Of a DNA stretch of 51,386 nucleotides, positions 16,365 through 24,081 are shown piece after piece (the stretch's first letter is position 1; every line of letters begins with the position of its first letter). This stretch comes from a virus. The position numbers were made by a program, and so were the translations under genes. The notes below the pieces were generated by a model, which did no database searches, was not told the origin of the DNA, and saw only the letters and a list, made by a program, of their open reading frames with translations. The stretch covers positions 1 through 51,386 of the IMG/VR virus record IMGVR_UViG_3300036790_000208. One strand, written 5' to 3'.

Positions 16365-17842
16365 CTCGGTCCTCCTGTCCTGGTATCCGATGCGGTCAGG
16401 GTGCCGACAGTGAACGGCGGCAGGAACAGCGCCGTCCCGGTGATGGTGACCGCACCCGCTGCGCCGCCCGCTGCCCTCGTCGCGGCAGCGCCGGCCAGGG
16501 TGACCGCCCCGGTGGCGGCGGCGGGCGCCCGCGCGGCGGCCGTGCCCGCGAGCGCCAGCGCGGCGGACGCGGTGACGCCGGGGCCGCTCGCTGCCGCGGT
16601 GCCAGTGAGGTCGGCGTTGCCAGCCGCCGCGGCCTGCGCTGACGCCGTGGCGGTTCCTGCGAGTACCAGGCTCCCGGCCGGGGCCGCGGCCGCTCTCGCT
16701 GTTGCGGTCCCGGCCACGGTGACGCTGCCCGCGGCGGGTGCAGACGGTGCCGCCGCGGTGGCGGTCCCCGTAAGCGCCAGGGAACCGCCCGCACCTGCTG
16801 GCGCTGCGGCGGCGGCGGTCCCGGCTACGGTGACGCTGCCTGCGGCGGGTGCGGGCGCCGTGGCCGAGGCCGTCCCGGTAACGGCCAGCGCGCCTGCGGC
16901 TGTAGCGGCGCCGGGGCCCGTCGCCGAGGCCGTGCCCGCGAAGGCGGCACTACCCGCGACGGTGACCGGGGCCGCCGCCGCCGCAGAACCGGAGACAGCC
17001 AGCGCCCCGGTGGCGGCGGCGGGCGCCCGCGCGGCGGCCGTGCCCGCCAGGGTGACCGCGGCCGCGGCCGAGGCCGGGGCCTGTCCCGCGGCGGTTCCGC
17101 TGACACTCAGCGTTCCGGCTGCCGTGACCGCTCCCGCGGCGGCCAGCACCTCGTAGCCGACGTACTGCCAGGTCTGCGGCCCCGTGAACGTCATGGCCAT
17201 CGTCACCGGGCTGGTGTTCGGCGTCAGCGTCGGGCCGCCGCTGGTGCCGTACCACTCGCCCAGGAAGTACACGGCGGAACTGCCGGGATTAACGCCGTAG
17301 CAGCCCGAGCCAGCCGTCGGGTTGGCCGTGCCGTCGAAAGTTGGGCCGCCGTACAGCACCAGCGCACTGCCCGCGGCTGTCGGGGTAATGGCCTCAGACA
17401 AGGTATTCGACGAAGCGGCGGTGCCCGAAATTACCGCGCCGACAGGGCCGCTGGTATTCGCGCCGGTCCACACGTCAGGCTTGCAGTCGATACCGAATAT
17501 GTACTGGCCCGTGGTAGTGCCGACCGTTACCGAGACGGTCATGTTCGTCTGCGCGCTCGGGCAGTAAGCCCAGAAAACGGCAATGCGCTCGGAATACTGA
17601 GAGTCGCTGTTGTCGTACCTGTCTACCTTCAAGTTCCAGGACAGGTGAGAACCGAGGCTGTCAGTAATGGCGAACGGGGTGGCAGACCAGTCGGATACCC
17701 CGGAGCTGAGGGCGACGGCATTGACGATAATGACAGACCCGGCAGGCGGGGAAAACGTTTTAGATACCTGCGTAGCGGTCTGCGTGCCCGGGTCGTCAGT
17801 AGCATTCGAGACCGGGCTGGAGCTATCCCGCGCCAGCGTCAT
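16361..17842 (-). CDS. Repeat-rich surface/decoration protein (493 aa)
   Basis: The first ~230 residues form a beta-rich domain (ADNs of this type include VIIVNAVALSSGVSDW, VTVGTTTGQYIFGIDC). The rest consists of about 12 imperfect repeats of 17-20 residues with a GTA core (such as GSVTVAGTATARAAAAPA), ending in a short unique tail. Such regular Gly/Ala/Thr/Val repeats suggest a fibrous or beta-solenoid extension. Located among head genes upstream of the connector; role in decoration or adhesion is inferred. Confidence 0.6.
   Translation of the reverse strand: MTLARDSSSPVSNATDDPGTQTATQVSKTFSPPAGSVIIVNAVALSSGVSDWSATPFAITDSLGSHLSWNLKVDRYDNSDSQYSERIAVFWAYCPSAQTNMTVSVTVGTTTGQYIFGIDCKPDVWTGANTSGPVGAVISGTAASSNTLSEAITPTAAGSALVLYGGPTFDGTANPTAGSGCYGVNPGSSAVYFLGEWYGTSGGPTLTPNTSPVTMAMTFTGPQTWQYVGYEVLAAAGAVTAAGTLSVSGTAAGQAPASAAAAVTLAGTAAARAPAAATGALAVSGSAAAAAPVTVAGSAAFAGTASATGPGAATAAGALAVTGTASATAPAPAAGSVTVAGTAAAAAPAGAGGSLALTGTATAAAPSAPAAGSVTVAGTATARAAAAPAGSLVLAGTATASAQAAAAGNADLTGTAAASGPGVTASAALALAGTAAARAPAAATGAVTLAGAAATRAAGGAAGAVTITGTALFLPPFTVGTLTASDTRTGGPS
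16430..17110 (-). repeat. Tandem ~54-bp coding repeats
   Basis: Degenerate in-frame repeats encode the GTA-core units of the surface protein. One 45-bp stretch is exactly duplicated at 16505-16549 and 17003-17047 (498 bp apart), which points to recent unit duplication or conversion. Copy number is likely to vary between isolates. Confidence 0.75.
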
Positions 17843-17919
17843 CGGTGATCACCGCCTTCCCTGGCGGGCGGCTCGCTAGCCCGGCGTCCCTGCCAGCCAC
17901 TGGGTACGGGCGGCGGACG

Positions 17920-18279
17920 TCAGCTCGCCGCCAGGCTGATCGCCCCGGCAGCGACGGTGATCGTCACCGCGGTCACGGACGAGGACAGGTGCGCGCCTAT
18001 GCCGTACACGCCCGACGTGACCAGCGACCAGAACCCGAAGTCGGTCACCGCCGACGCGCCCGACGTGGTGAACGACAGCGTTCCGGAGTTGGTCTTCGCC
18101 CCGGAGCTCGCCGCGTTCCACGTCTCGGCCAGCCGGGTCACCCCCGCGTACTCGTTCGCGCCCGTCGTCGACGGGCTGCCCGTGTGGCAGGAGGCGAAGC
18201 CGAGGTAGTTCACCGACGGCGCGGTGTTGGCCAGCGCGTCGAGCGCGGCATTGGAAGGGACTACGCCCAGGTTCGTCAT
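17920..18279 (-). CDS. Structural protein candidate (119 aa)
   Basis: ATG 18279 overlaps the upstream stop. Starts MTNLGVVPSNAALDALAN and contains NYLGFASCHTGSPSTTGANEY, then beta-rich text. Similar small proteins occur among actinophage head/tail genes; role unknown. A longer frame to 18318 has no ribosome site. Confidence 0.65.
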   Translation of the reverse strand: MTNLGVVPSNAALDALANTAPSVNYLGFASCHTGSPSTTGANEYAGVTRLAETWNAASSGAKTNSGTLSFTTSGASAVTDFGFWSLVTSGVYGIGAHLSSSVTAVTITVAAGAISLAAS

Positions 18280-18578
18280 GACGCCTCCCGCTTCAGCGCG
18301 CCGCAGTGATCGCTGCACGTGTGGGCGAACGGGTCGCCCGCCGTGTGATCCGGGTGGCCGCGCTCCTCGTGCATGACGCCGATCAGGTGCGACACCTCGC
18401 CCGCGTGCTCCGGCGACGCCACCTCGATGTACTGCTCGGAGACGTCGTAGACAGTGCCGTCCGATGTCGTCACCGGCCCGTACGCCGGGCCCGTCATCAC
18501 CACCTGGCCGTCACTGGCGTAGTTGAAGCGCGGGCTTCCGTCGTCGTTCTGGCCTATGTACGTTTTCGTGATCGCCAC
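18276..18578 (-). CDS. Hypothetical protein with His/Cys-rich end (100 aa)
   Basis: GTG 18578 is preferred over ATG 18584, because GAGAGGGG would touch that ATG but lies six bases before the GTG. C-terminus HEERGHPDHTAGDPFAHTC followed by SDHCG could hold a metal. Not recognised. Confidence 0.6.
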   Translation of the reverse strand: MAITKTYIGQNDDGSPRFNYASDGQVVMTGPAYGPVTTSDGTVYDVSEQYIEVASPEHAGEVSHLIGVMHEERGHPDHTAGDPFAHTCSDHCGALKREAS

Positions 18579-18610
18579 GGGCATCCCCTCTCAGGCCGTC
18601 ATCGTTGTCT

Positions 18611-19198
18611 TCACGGGCGGGTGACCTCAACCTCGTCCCACGCCTGCCGGGCGCCCTGCGGCCATGACCAGCCTGCGGGCTTGCGGGCCTTCGCGAACAC
18701 GCCCGGCGACTGCGGGTCCGGGTCCGGCTCCAGGCGCTCGACCTCCAGGCCGGCCGCCTTCAGGATCTGGCCCATCGCCTCAACCGAGAAGCGCCAGTGG
18801 TCCTCCGGGTAGCCGTGCACCGGGAAGCCGGCGCTGCGGGTGGTCAGCACCAGCACGCCGCCGGGCTTCAGGACATGGATCATCCCGATCATCGCTGCCT
18901 GCCAGTCCGCCGCGTGCTCCAGCATCTCCGTCGAGATGACCACGCCGAACCGCTGGCGGTAGAGCGTGCCAGCGTCTGCATGGATGAATTGCGCGGGCAG
19001 GTCCTCGGCCGCGCACACCACGTCCACGCCGGGTCCCTCGCGCATGTCCGTCGCGGTGTACGACGCCGGGCCGAGCGACTCCACGTGACCGCGGACCGAC
19101 CCGTTGACGTTCAGCGCGCCCGCCTCGACCACGATCCTGCCGCGCACGTCGTCCGCGGTCAGCGCCGAGCAGGCGAAAGCCATCGCCGAAGGGTGCAC
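18611..19198 (-). CDS. SAM-dependent methyltransferase (class I)
   Basis: 195 aa from GTG 19198 behind GAGGAG. Motif I VVEAGALNVNGSVR, an acidic strand, STEMLEHAADWQ and LKPGGVLVLTTRSAGF are typical of Methyltransf_11 enzymes acting on small or sugar substrates. Next to a glycosyltransferase and inside the head operon, it probably modifies the transferred glycan or a virion protein. Confidence 0.8.
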   Translation of the reverse strand: MHPSAMAFACSALTADDVRGRIVVEAGALNVNGSVRGHVESLGPASYTATDMREGPGVDVVCAAEDLPAQFIHADAGTLYRQRFGVVISTEMLEHAADWQAAMIGMIHVLKPGGVLVLTTRSAGFPVHGYPEDHWRFSVEAMGQILKAAGLEVERLEPDPDPQSPGVFAKARKPAGWSWPQGARQAWDEVEVTRP

Positions 19199-19206
19199 GG
19201 CTCTCC

Positions 19207-19857
19207 TCAGATCAGCATCGTCGTCTTCATGTGGCCAACCTTCACGCCCGTGTGGACGTGCACCGGGATTCCCGCCGCCGCGCAGCGCAGGCAGAACGTC
19301 AGGTCCTCGCCCATCAGCGCCGTCTTCGTCTGCGACTCGCGGAACCACGGCGCCGCCACGTCGCCAGCCCGCTTCTCTGCCGCCTCCAGCGCCCGGCGGT
19401 GGATCAGCAGCGCCGCCGCGCCCGTCCCGGCCACCTGCATCACCGCGTCTTCCGGCCAGTGCTTGTACCGGATGAACGCCAGGTCGCCGTCAGGCCGCTC
19501 GGTCAGCTCGTACATCGTCGGGTACGGCTCGCCGCCGCCGTTGTCGGTGTTCTGGCTGAAGCACAGCGCGCCGACCACCGGCCGCTCAACCGGGTCGGCG
19601 TCGGCCATCAGGCGGGTCACCGTGTCGGCGGGGAACCACATGTCCGTGTCGCACATGAACAGCCAGTCCGCCTCGTCCTGCTCGAGGAACTGACGGCACA
19701 CGACGTTCCGCGCGTGGCTGATGTTCGGGCCCGACCCGACCGCCAGCACCTGCGTGACCGGCGTCGCCCCCTCCATGCACACCGCCAGCAGCGACGCGCA
19801 GAACTCCGCGCGGACCGTGCCGCCGTGCACGTAGCCGATGACCGCCCGGTCAGCCAC
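19207..19857 (-). CDS. GT-A (family-2-like) glycosyltransferase
   Basis: 216 aa, GTG start. SHARNVVCRQFLEQDEADWL and the metal-binding DxD in MCDTDMWFP, followed by GALCFSQNTD, GEDLTFCLRCAAAGI and VHTGVKVGHMK, follow a GT-A fold. Short, without membrane segments. It probably acts with the neighbouring methyltransferase and the GT-B enzyme at 13.8 kb to decorate virions. Confidence 0.8.
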   Translation of the reverse strand: MADRAVIGYVHGGTVRAEFCASLLAVCMEGATPVTQVLAVGSGPNISHARNVVCRQFLEQDEADWLFMCDTDMWFPADTVTRLMADADPVERPVVGALCFSQNTDNGGGEPYPTMYELTERPDGDLAFIRYKHWPEDAVMQVAGTGAAALLIHRRALEAAEKRAGDVAAPWFRESQTKTALMGEDLTFCLRCAAAGIPVHVHTGVKVGHMKTTMLI

Positions 19858-20143
19858 GGCCCGGCTGCTTCCCCAGGTACAGGTGATGCCGGGATCTCAG
19901 GTCAGCCACAGTCACCTTCCCGTCCGGGTGGTGCCTCCGGCACGCCCGCTCCCCGGCCGCCGTCGTGCGCCGCGCATACCAGTAACAGCCGGTCACATGG
20001 CACTGGTGATGCCACCAGAAGACCGCGGCAATGACGACGCCGTTGAGGAGCGGCGGCAGGACAATGGAGCCCCAGCCCGACGGGAACAGGTACCAGGCCC
20101 CGTTCCCCGAGGAAAGGCCCAGGTGAAACCACAGCCAGTGCAC
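19850..20143 (-). CDS. Membrane protein with Cys/His tail (97 aa)
   Basis: GTG start next to the upstream stop. Hydrophobic segment SIVLPPLLNGVVIAAVFWW, then HHQCHVTGCYW and ACRRHHPDGK, a possible metal site. Not recognised; commonly such proteins lie near actinophage capsid genes. Confidence 0.6.
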   Translation of the reverse strand: MHWLWFHLGLSSGNGAWYLFPSGWGSIVLPPLLNGVVIAAVFWWHHQCHVTGCYWYARRTTAAGERACRRHHPDGKVTVADLRSRHHLYLGKQPGRG

Positions 20144-20386
20144 TCAGCCGCCGGGCTCGGTGTCCGCCGGCCACCCCGCGGCGAACCCCGACATGACGTC
20201 CTGGCCGTCCAGCCCGGCGCCCTGCGGCGACTCCAGCAGCTGCCGTGCCTCCTCCTGCCGCGGCCCGTTCGCCACCGACTCGGCAGCCGCCGCCAGCGCG
20301 GACAGGTCGTCCTGCGGCGCCGCGATGTCCATGGGCTGCACCGGGACCATCATCGACTGGTCCGGCATGCCGTGAATGTCAGCCAC
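20144..20386 (-). CDS. Hypothetical protein (80 aa)
   Basis: Acidic, Met/Pro-rich start (MADIHGMPDQSMMVPVQPMD) followed by an Ala-rich helix. No family recognised. Part of the run of small genes downstream of the capsid gene. Confidence 0.6.
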   Translation of the reverse strand: MADIHGMPDQSMMVPVQPMDIAAPQDDLSALAAAAESVANGPRQEEARQLLESPQGAGLDGQDVMSGFAAGWPADTEPGG

Positions 20387-20395
20387 TATGGCCTC

Positions 20396-20674
20396 CTACG
20401 CGGGGTTGGTCTCAGGGAAGAACGGGCCCTCGAACGGCGGGTTGTCCAGCACGCCCACCGCCGGGTTGAACGGGCTGTGCGGCAGGTCCAGCACGTCACC
20501 GATCGCGCTGCCCTGCCCGAAGGTGTCAGACTCCAGCTCAGCCAGCCGCGCGCCCGCGGCCGCCACCGCGCCGTCCACCGTCGGCGACACGATGTCCCGG
20601 CCGCCCGCGTCATCGTCGGCCGTGAACTGGACGGGGGCCGTGCTGCCCGGCTCGTACGGCGCCTCGATGTCCAT
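20396..20674 (-). CDS. Hypothetical acidic protein (92 aa)
   Basis: No family recognised. Pro/Asp-rich ends flank a helix (GAVAAAGARLAELESD). Probably a minor head component by position. Confidence 0.6.
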   Translation of the reverse strand: MDIEAPYEPGSTAPVQFTADDDAGGRDIVSPTVDGAVAAAGARLAELESDTFGQGSAIGDVLDLPHSPFNPAVGVLDNPPFEGPFFPETNPA

Positions 20675-20675
20675 G

Positions 20676-20891
20676 TCAGGCCTTCGCCTTCGACGTCACG
20701 CGGCGGGCCGGCGCGGGCGCGGGCGTACTGTCCGCGCCGTCGATGTCCAGCGTCCTGAACAGGGCGCCGCCGCCGTTCGCGTCCCGCTTCACCAGCTCGT
20801 GGCTGTCGGGCAGCACCTCGCCCTTCGTCACCAGCCGCTCAGTGCCGTCATCGAGGACCGCGACGAACGTGTCCTGTGCCTGCTGCGCCAT
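20676..20891 (-). CDS. Hypothetical protein (71 aa)
   Basis: ATG 20891 behind AGGGAG. Beta-rich start (DTFVAVLDDGTERLVTKGEVL), basic tail (PARRVTSKAKA). Resembles small head-associated proteins of actinophages; role unknown. Confidence 0.6.
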   Translation of the reverse strand: MAQQAQDTFVAVLDDGTERLVTKGEVLPDSHELVKRDANGGGALFRTLDIDGADSTPAPAPARRVTSKAKA

Positions 20892-20900
20892 GAAAACTCC

Positions 20901-21323
20901 CTAAGAGACCTGCGGGCCGTTCGGGTAGGCCGCCAGGTACCCGGCGGCCACGCCGTTCACGTACGGGTACGTGCCCGCCGCCGGGGCGATGTCCGCCACC
21001 GCGAACGTCGGGGCCGCACTGTAAGTCACCGTGATGCTGCCGCCTGCCGGGACCGTGAACGTCCCGGTCGTCAGGCCCGTGGCCACGCCGTTGACCGCGA
21101 TCGCCGTCACCGTGCCGCCGGTGATCGTCACCGATACCGGGACCGGGTTGGGGTTCAGCGATGCCACCGCCGTGGCGGCCAGCGTCATCGCCGTCGTGAA
21201 CAGCGCCGGGGCGCCCGTCACCACCGCGCCGGCGCTCGGCCACAGCGAGCCCGCGTCCACGAACACGCTCGCGCCAGACGCCAGCTGGACGACAGCCGGG
21301 GCTATCGCGTACCTGTTGGCCAT
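20901..21323 (-). CDS. Head decoration protein candidate (140 aa)
   Basis: Beta-rich with an Ig-like pattern (VSVTITGGTVTAIAVNG, TFTVPAGGSITVTY). It directly follows the capsid gene and a terminator-like hairpin, the usual place for a decoration or stabilising protein. Confidence 0.6.
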   Translation of the reverse strand: MANRYAIAPAVVQLASGASVFVDAGSLWPSAGAVVTGAPALFTTAMTLAATAVASLNPNPVPVSVTITGGTVTAIAVNGVATGLTTGTFTVPAGGSITVTYSAAPTFAVADIAPAAGTYPYVNGVAAGYLAAYPNGPQVS

Positions 21324-21346
21324 CGCTGCCGCCCTCCTTCGTGCAC

Positions 21347-21376
21347 GGAGGGCCGCCCCTGGCGGAACGGCCCTCC
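21347..21376 (-). terminator. Hairpin after the major capsid gene
   Basis: A perfect 9-bp stem GGAGGGCCG / CGGCCCTCC with a 12-base loop lies 20 bases past the capsid stop. No U-run. Probably a partial terminator or mRNA 3'-end stabiliser that sets high capsid expression. Confidence 0.6.
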
Positions 21377-21395
21377 AGAACGTGAAACCTGCTGG

Positions 21396-22814
21396 TCACA
21401 GGCCCTTCATGACCCTGAATGCGTTGGGAACGGCGACCTTGCTGCCTGTCCTCCAGAACATGAACCAGCCAGCTTGCCCGGACGGCAGTGTCGAGGTGGG
21501 GTCCTTGACCAGGGGCTCGTAGATCAGCGAGACGCCGACGCGGTCCACGATGAAGAACTGGCCGAAGTCCCCCATCACGGCCAGCAGGTTGCCGGACGTG
21601 AGCGCGGAGGCCATCGTGGTCGACTCGTAGATCGGGGCGCCGAGCAGCGTCTCCGGCTGCCCCTTGCCGAGGTTCGTCCAGAACGACGCGCCGCCCGCGG
21701 TGTCGAGCTGCCGGAACTTGTTGATGACCGACACGTTCGCGGCCCACGAGGCACCCGGCGCGTTGCGGAACCGGGCCGGGAGCGCGCCCTGGACCGCGTA
21801 GATGTCGCCGATCGCGATGACCAGGGTCGTCGCCGTGGTGATGACCGTGGTCGCGCCGGTGATGACGCCGCCGGGGACGCCGCCCGACCCGGCGCCGGTC
21901 GCGAACGCGGCCTCCTCCAGGCGGTCCTTCGCGTCGGCGAGCAGCCGGGGGAGCTGCTGCCCGAAGTCCGTGTCCTCGAGCACCTCGTAGGAGCCGAACA
22001 CCCACGCGCTGGCCTTCTGCGGGGTGATCTGCACGTTGCCGACCGTCGGCGTGCCGTCGGTGACGGCCGTGCCCTCAGCGAGCCACGCCGCGTTGACGCC
22101 CGCCGACGTGACGCCGTTCCACGTGTTCGACGTGGTCTGCTTCACGTTGGAGATGCGCCGCCACGGGTTCGCCGAGCCCGAGTTCGTCAGGATGATCGTC
22201 GGGTCCAGCACGAACGGCAGCAGGTACCCGCCGTTCGCCAGGGTCAGCGACAGCGCGGCGCGCTGCGCCATGCCCTGCGGGTCCTCGACGTAGGCGCGGA
22301 ACGCCTCCTGGTACTCCTCCGAGCCGGTCAGCAGCATGTGCCGGGCGATCCCCGGCGCGTCCTGCGCCTTGAGCGTGGCCTCTTCGGCGTAGTCGCGGGA
22401 CAGGTTCCCGCGCCGCGCCTCCAGCTCGATCGCGTCGAGCGCCCGGGCGCGCAGGTCGGCGCGGGTCACGACCCGGCTGCGGACCGCGTCCAGGTCCTCG
22501 TACGGGCTGCGGTTGCTCTGCTGCCACAGGTCCGGGCTTCCGGCCGCGCCCCGCCTCACGTTTCCGTCGCCGCCGCCTGCGCCCTCAGGCCGCTCAAGGT
22601 TCGCCGGGTCATCCGCGGTGCGGGTGATCGAGCGGATGCGCGCCATCCGCTCGATGATCGGCTTGGTCTCGGCGTCGAGTTCCTGCCACCGCTCGATCAG
22701 CGTGTCACGGTAGCTTCCGTCGTTCTCCTCCGTGGTCTCCTCGGAGGTTTCCATCCGCTGGAGCTCGGCCTTGATGCGGGCCATCTCCCCGGTCAGTTCC
22801 TTCAGCGCGGGCAT
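21396..22814 (-). CDS. Major capsid protein, HK97 fold
   Basis: 472 aa from ATG 22814 behind GGGAGGCG. Residues 1-130 form a charged coiled-coil delta/scaffold domain (LTGEMARIKAELQRMETSEE...), expected to be removed by the protease. The rest has capsid blocks: NGGYLLPFVLDPTIIL, KASAWVFGSYEVLEDTDF, APIYESTTM and LLAVMGDFGQFFIVDR. Confidence 0.95.
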   Translation of the reverse strand: MPALKELTGEMARIKAELQRMETSEETTEENDGSYRDTLIERWQELDAETKPIIERMARIRSITRTADDPANLERPEGAGGGDGNVRRGAAGSPDLWQQSNRSPYEDLDAVRSRVVTRADLRARALDAIELEARRGNLSRDYAEEATLKAQDAPGIARHMLLTGSEEYQEAFRAYVEDPQGMAQRAALSLTLANGGYLLPFVLDPTIILTNSGSANPWRRISNVKQTTSNTWNGVTSAGVNAAWLAEGTAVTDGTPTVGNVQITPQKASAWVFGSYEVLEDTDFGQQLPRLLADAKDRLEEAAFATGAGSGGVPGGVITGATTVITTATTLVIAIGDIYAVQGALPARFRNAPGASWAANVSVINKFRQLDTAGGASFWTNLGKGQPETLLGAPIYESTTMASALTSGNLLAVMGDFGQFFIVDRVGVSLIYEPLVKDPTSTLPSGQAGWFMFWRTGSKVAVPNAFRVMKGL

Positions 22815-22836
22815 CCCGCGCCTCCCTTCGGGACGG

Positions 22837-24081
22837 TTACCAGACCAGCCCGGCTGCCTCGCGGAGCTTCCTGGACTCCATCTCGTACAGCGAGTGCTGG
22901 TGATACCGGGCCGAGTGCTCGTCGCCGTCAGTGCGGCTGAGCGGGTCGCCGGCGGCGGGCGCGTCATCGGGCGCGGTGCCGGGGTCTTGCTCCTCGTCCG
23001 GGTCCTGGCCGAACTGACCGGGAGTGGACATGCGGACGCCGAGGATCTCAGCGCCCGAGAATGCGGGGAACGGCGTCGGCCCGTACTCGCGCAGGCCTAG
23101 TTCCATGCGCCGGACCGTCGTCAGCTGGCCGCCGCGGGGCCGGTACTTCTCGCCGGCCCGCAGTTGCGGGGTAGAGCGGATGATCCGGCCGCTGTAGGAC
23201 TGCGCAGTGATGCCGCCGGACATGACCGCCTCGAGGATCTCGTCAGCGAGCGGCGTCTTGTTGTACAGGGTGCGGGTCAGCAGGCCGCGCGTCTCGGCCC
23301 GGACTTCCTCCGGCGTCCCGATGGGGATGGAGAACCGCTCGGCCGGGGTGCCGTGGAGCGTCATGCCGTGGTTGTAAATGCAGCGGAACGGGGAGCGCGA
23401 AGCCCGCGAGGCGTGGTCGATCGACCGGTTGAACGCCGTGGGGTCGTTCTCCTCGTTGTAATGGCCCTCGTGGTCGCGGATCTCCGCCGGGACATTGAAA
23501 ACGGCCGCGTACGCCTCGACGAGGCGCCCCGACCCGTCGCCCTCAGCGCGCTTGATGATGCGGATGTCCTCCAGGTCGTAAGTCCGGAAGAACACCGCCT
23601 CCGACCGTGACGCCGGGGCGCTGCTGTCGGCCACGTCGATGCCGAAGTGCTTGCACGCCGCCATGATCGCGGCCTTCACCGCGGCGAGCGCCACGCCGTT
23701 CATCGGGTACTCGGCGGCGTTCTTGTCCTGGTTGATGTACGCCCAGGCAGCCTTGGCGTGGTCCGCCGTGTCGACGGGGTACTTGCCGTTCTTCGGGTCG
23801 GCGTACTTCACGTCGCCGTAAGGCTTGCTGTCCGCCATCGGTGCTGCCCTTCCTGCGTGCTTTTCCATGGCCGCGTGCTGCGCCGGGTACATGCCGGTCG
23901 CCTCTTTGTGAGCGAGGTTGCAGTAGCCCTGCGGGTCCTTGATGTACTTGCCGAGCTCGGCGGTGCACCGGTCGAAGTCGCCGGGCTGCCCCCAGCGGAT
24001 CTTCGCGGCGCCCTCGCCGTGCACCCAGTAGGAGTGCAGCCGCTCCGTCGCCGCGGCGTCACCAGGGCTGGTCTCAGCCAC
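22837..24081 (-). CDS. Prohead maturation protease with N-terminal DUF6582-like extension
   Basis: 414 aa from GTG 24081, overlapping the portal stop. Residues 1-70 are IRWGQPGDFDRCTAELGKYI and following; 70-140 resemble a DUF6582-type module (YPVDTADHAKAAWAYINQDK). The HK97-type serine protease follows: LVEAYAAVFNVPAEI, the His in YNHGMTLHG, and the Ser in AQSYSGRII. The long extension may be a capsid-internal domain. Confidence 0.85.
   Translation of the reverse strand: MAETSPGDAAATERLHSYWVHGEGAAKIRWGQPGDFDRCTAELGKYIKDPQGYCNLAHKEATGMYPAQHAAMEKHAGRAAPMADSKPYGDVKYADPKNGKYPVDTADHAKAAWAYINQDKNAAEYPMNGVALAAVKAAIMAACKHFGIDVADSSAPASRSEAVFFRTYDLEDIRIIKRAEGDGSGRLVEAYAAVFNVPAEIRDHEGHYNEENDPTAFNRSIDHASRASRSPFRCIYNHGMTLHGTPAERFSIPIGTPEEVRAETRGLLTRTLYNKTPLADEILEAVMSGGITAQSYSGRIIRSTPQLRAGEKYRPRGGQLTTVRRMELGLREYGPTPFPAFSGAEILGVRMSTPGQFGQDPDEEQDPGTAPDDAPAAGDPLSRTDGDEHSARYHQHSLYEMESRKLREAAGLVW

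Noticed and set aside
20376-22940. 854-codon plus-strand frame opposite the capsid region
   Set aside because: Antisense to several recognised head genes, composition dominated by Arg/Gly/Val, no ribosome site or motif.
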